5,862 nt of DNA from assembly GCA_002344825.1 (NCBI GenBank), contig DDUN01000069.1, forward strand, positions 10,762-16,623, written 5' to 3'. Positions 5,054 through 5,862 of the stretch are shown piece after piece (position 1 is the stretch's first letter; each line of letters opens with the position of its first letter). The notes beneath the pieces were generated by a model. The model ran no database searches and was not told the origin of the DNA. It saw only the letters and a program-made list of their open reading frames with translations. The stretch comes from Candidatus Multiplicimicrobium inquinatum (GTDB lineage Bacteria; Omnitrophota; Omnitrophia; Omnitrophales; Aquincolibacteriaceae). A program made the position numbers and the translations under genes.

Positions 5054-5084
5054 AGCCCAACCGCATCCCTGCCTTTTTTGGGCT
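5054..5084 (+). terminator. Possible terminator hairpin before the hydrolase gene
   Basis: AGCCCAA (5054-5060) pairs with TTGGGCT (5078-5084) around a 17-base loop. The T-rich stretch lies on the 3' side of the loop and not after the stem, so it is not a classic rho-independent terminator. It may work together with the double hairpins just before it. Confidence 0.35.
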
Positions 5085-5124
5085 GTATCAAGTTATTTTG
5101 AAATTAGACGATTAACCTCTACGA

Positions 5125-5862
5125 ATGCCTACTGTAAAAATAGCTAAAAATAAGATTTGGGTCGGCTCCAAAGCGGTGCCGCTTGTTGCGGGTGAAGTGC
5201 ATTATTGGCGTTTGAACCCGATTGCCTGGAAAGAAATTCTTTTGCGCGTGAAGGAAATGGGCGTGCAGGTTATTTCCACTTATGTACCGTGGGATTATCA
5301 TGAACCCAAGCGCGGTGTATTTGATTTCACCGGAAAAACCGACCGTACGCGCGACTTAAAAGCTTTTCTTGATTTGACCCGCAAAATGGGATTCTGGGTA
5401 ATAATTCGTCCCGGTCCTTATATTTATTCAGAGTGGCCGCAAGACGGCGTACCGCCATACGCGCATCAATACCATCGTTTGCATCCGCAATTCATCAAGT
5501 ATGCCAAAGTTTGGATGTCTAAAGTTTGCGCTGTGATCAAACCTTATCTTGCGACAAGAAACGGCGGGCATATCTTTTTGTTTCAGGCTGACAATGAAGT
5601 CGATCCTTGGCCGGATCTTTTCGGCGCGCAATATGGTTTGTCCGGAAAAAAAGGTTTGTTTCAGGAGTTTGTGCGCGAACTTTATCAGGGACGTTTGTTT
5701 GATTTGAACCAGGCATGGGGAACGGCCTATCGCTCGTTTGATGAAGCCGCGCCGTTCATGGCGACCATGCTTTCGGGTGAAACAGGTTTGCCGCTCAAAG
5801 GTGATCAGGAGTTGCGCCGCCATTTGGATTATTTCCGATTCAAATATGATTACACCGCGAAA
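5125..5862 (+). CDS. GH35-like glycoside hydrolase, 5' part (beta-galactosidase-like)
   Basis: The frame is open from ATG 5125 to the window edge, 246 residues without a stop. It shows the N-terminal half of a clan GH-A TIM barrel: VAGEVHYWRL at 21-30, TYVPWDYHEPKRGVFDF at 52-68, RPGPYIYSEWPQDGVPPY at 95-112, and FLFQADNEVDPWP at 151-163 with E158 as predicted acid/base. The nucleophile should lie beyond the window. HYWR and RPGPYI.EW point to GH35, but QADNEV differs from the common QxENEYG and leans toward GH42, so the substrate is uncertain; a beta-galactoside is the family expectation. No signal peptide is visible, which suggests a cytosolic enzyme. The start is fixed by an in-frame TAA at 5113-5115, with no other start between. 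There is no clear Shine-Dalgarno (ACCTCTACGA precedes). Confidence 0.85.
   Translation, partial: MPTVKIAKNKIWVGSKAVPLVAGEVHYWRLNPIAWKEILLRVKEMGVQVISTYVPWDYHEPKRGVFDFTGKTDRTRDLKAFLDLTRKMGFWVIIRPGPYIYSEWPQDGVPPYAHQYHRLHPQFIKYAKVWMSKVCAVIKPYLATRNGGHIFLFQADNEVDPWPDLFGAQYGLSGKKGLFQEFVRELYQGRLFDLNQAWGTAYRSFDEAAPFMATMLSGETGLPLKGDQELRRHLDYFRFKYDYTAK

Overview
The window is a gene-dense bacterial stretch of intermediate GC. It carries mainly housekeeping genes, but its intergenic DNA is full of structured repeats. The best taxonomic clue is the small exported protein at 1367-1738, which resembles the exosortase-associated TIGR04073 family known mostly from the PVC group and Omnitrophota-type lineages. 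The LeuRS is of the type lacking the first zinc knuckle. A PVC/Omnitrophota-like host is an inference from one small protein plus the style of the intergenic repeats, and is not proven.

Layout, left to right. (1) The 3' end of an unidentified ORF overlaps the start of surE by ATGA, and most of its visible C-terminus is encoded by a palindromic repeat (copy A). (2) surE, a survival-protein nucleotidase. (3) A short convergent CxxC...CxxC protein on the minus strand. (4) A divergent intergenic region, then the TIGR04073-like exported protein or lipoprotein. (5) An RNA island: repeat copy B, tRNA-Ala(GGC), tRNA-Leu(CAA), repeat copy C in inverse orientation, a strong bidirectional hairpin terminator, and a decayed tRNA-Ser(GCU)-like sequence. 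(6) leuS, complete. (7) A tandem double-hairpin repeat after leuS. (8) The first 246 codons of a GH35-like glycoside hydrolase that runs off the right edge.

The most notable item is the dispersed repeat family: copy A at 43-158 (+), copy B at 1837-1950 (+) and copy C at 2158-2280 (-). Each copy is about 115-125 bp and folds into a long imperfect hairpin, with an outer stem, a middle stem and a capped inner stem. Between copies the paired bases change together, so pairing is kept, and the same C-C mismatch sits at the same place in the outer stem of all three. This points to selection on, or a mechanism that copies, the folded form. Copy A lies in frame in a coding sequence, and B and C bracket a tRNA pair. 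In copy C the palindrome extends into the 3' end of tRNA-Leu. I do not recognise this family by name.

Functionally, surE is probably translated by coupling to the ORF before it. tRNA-Leu and leuS (its charging enzyme) are neighbours, but a strong terminator separates them. The glycoside hydrolase has no evident functional link to leuS.
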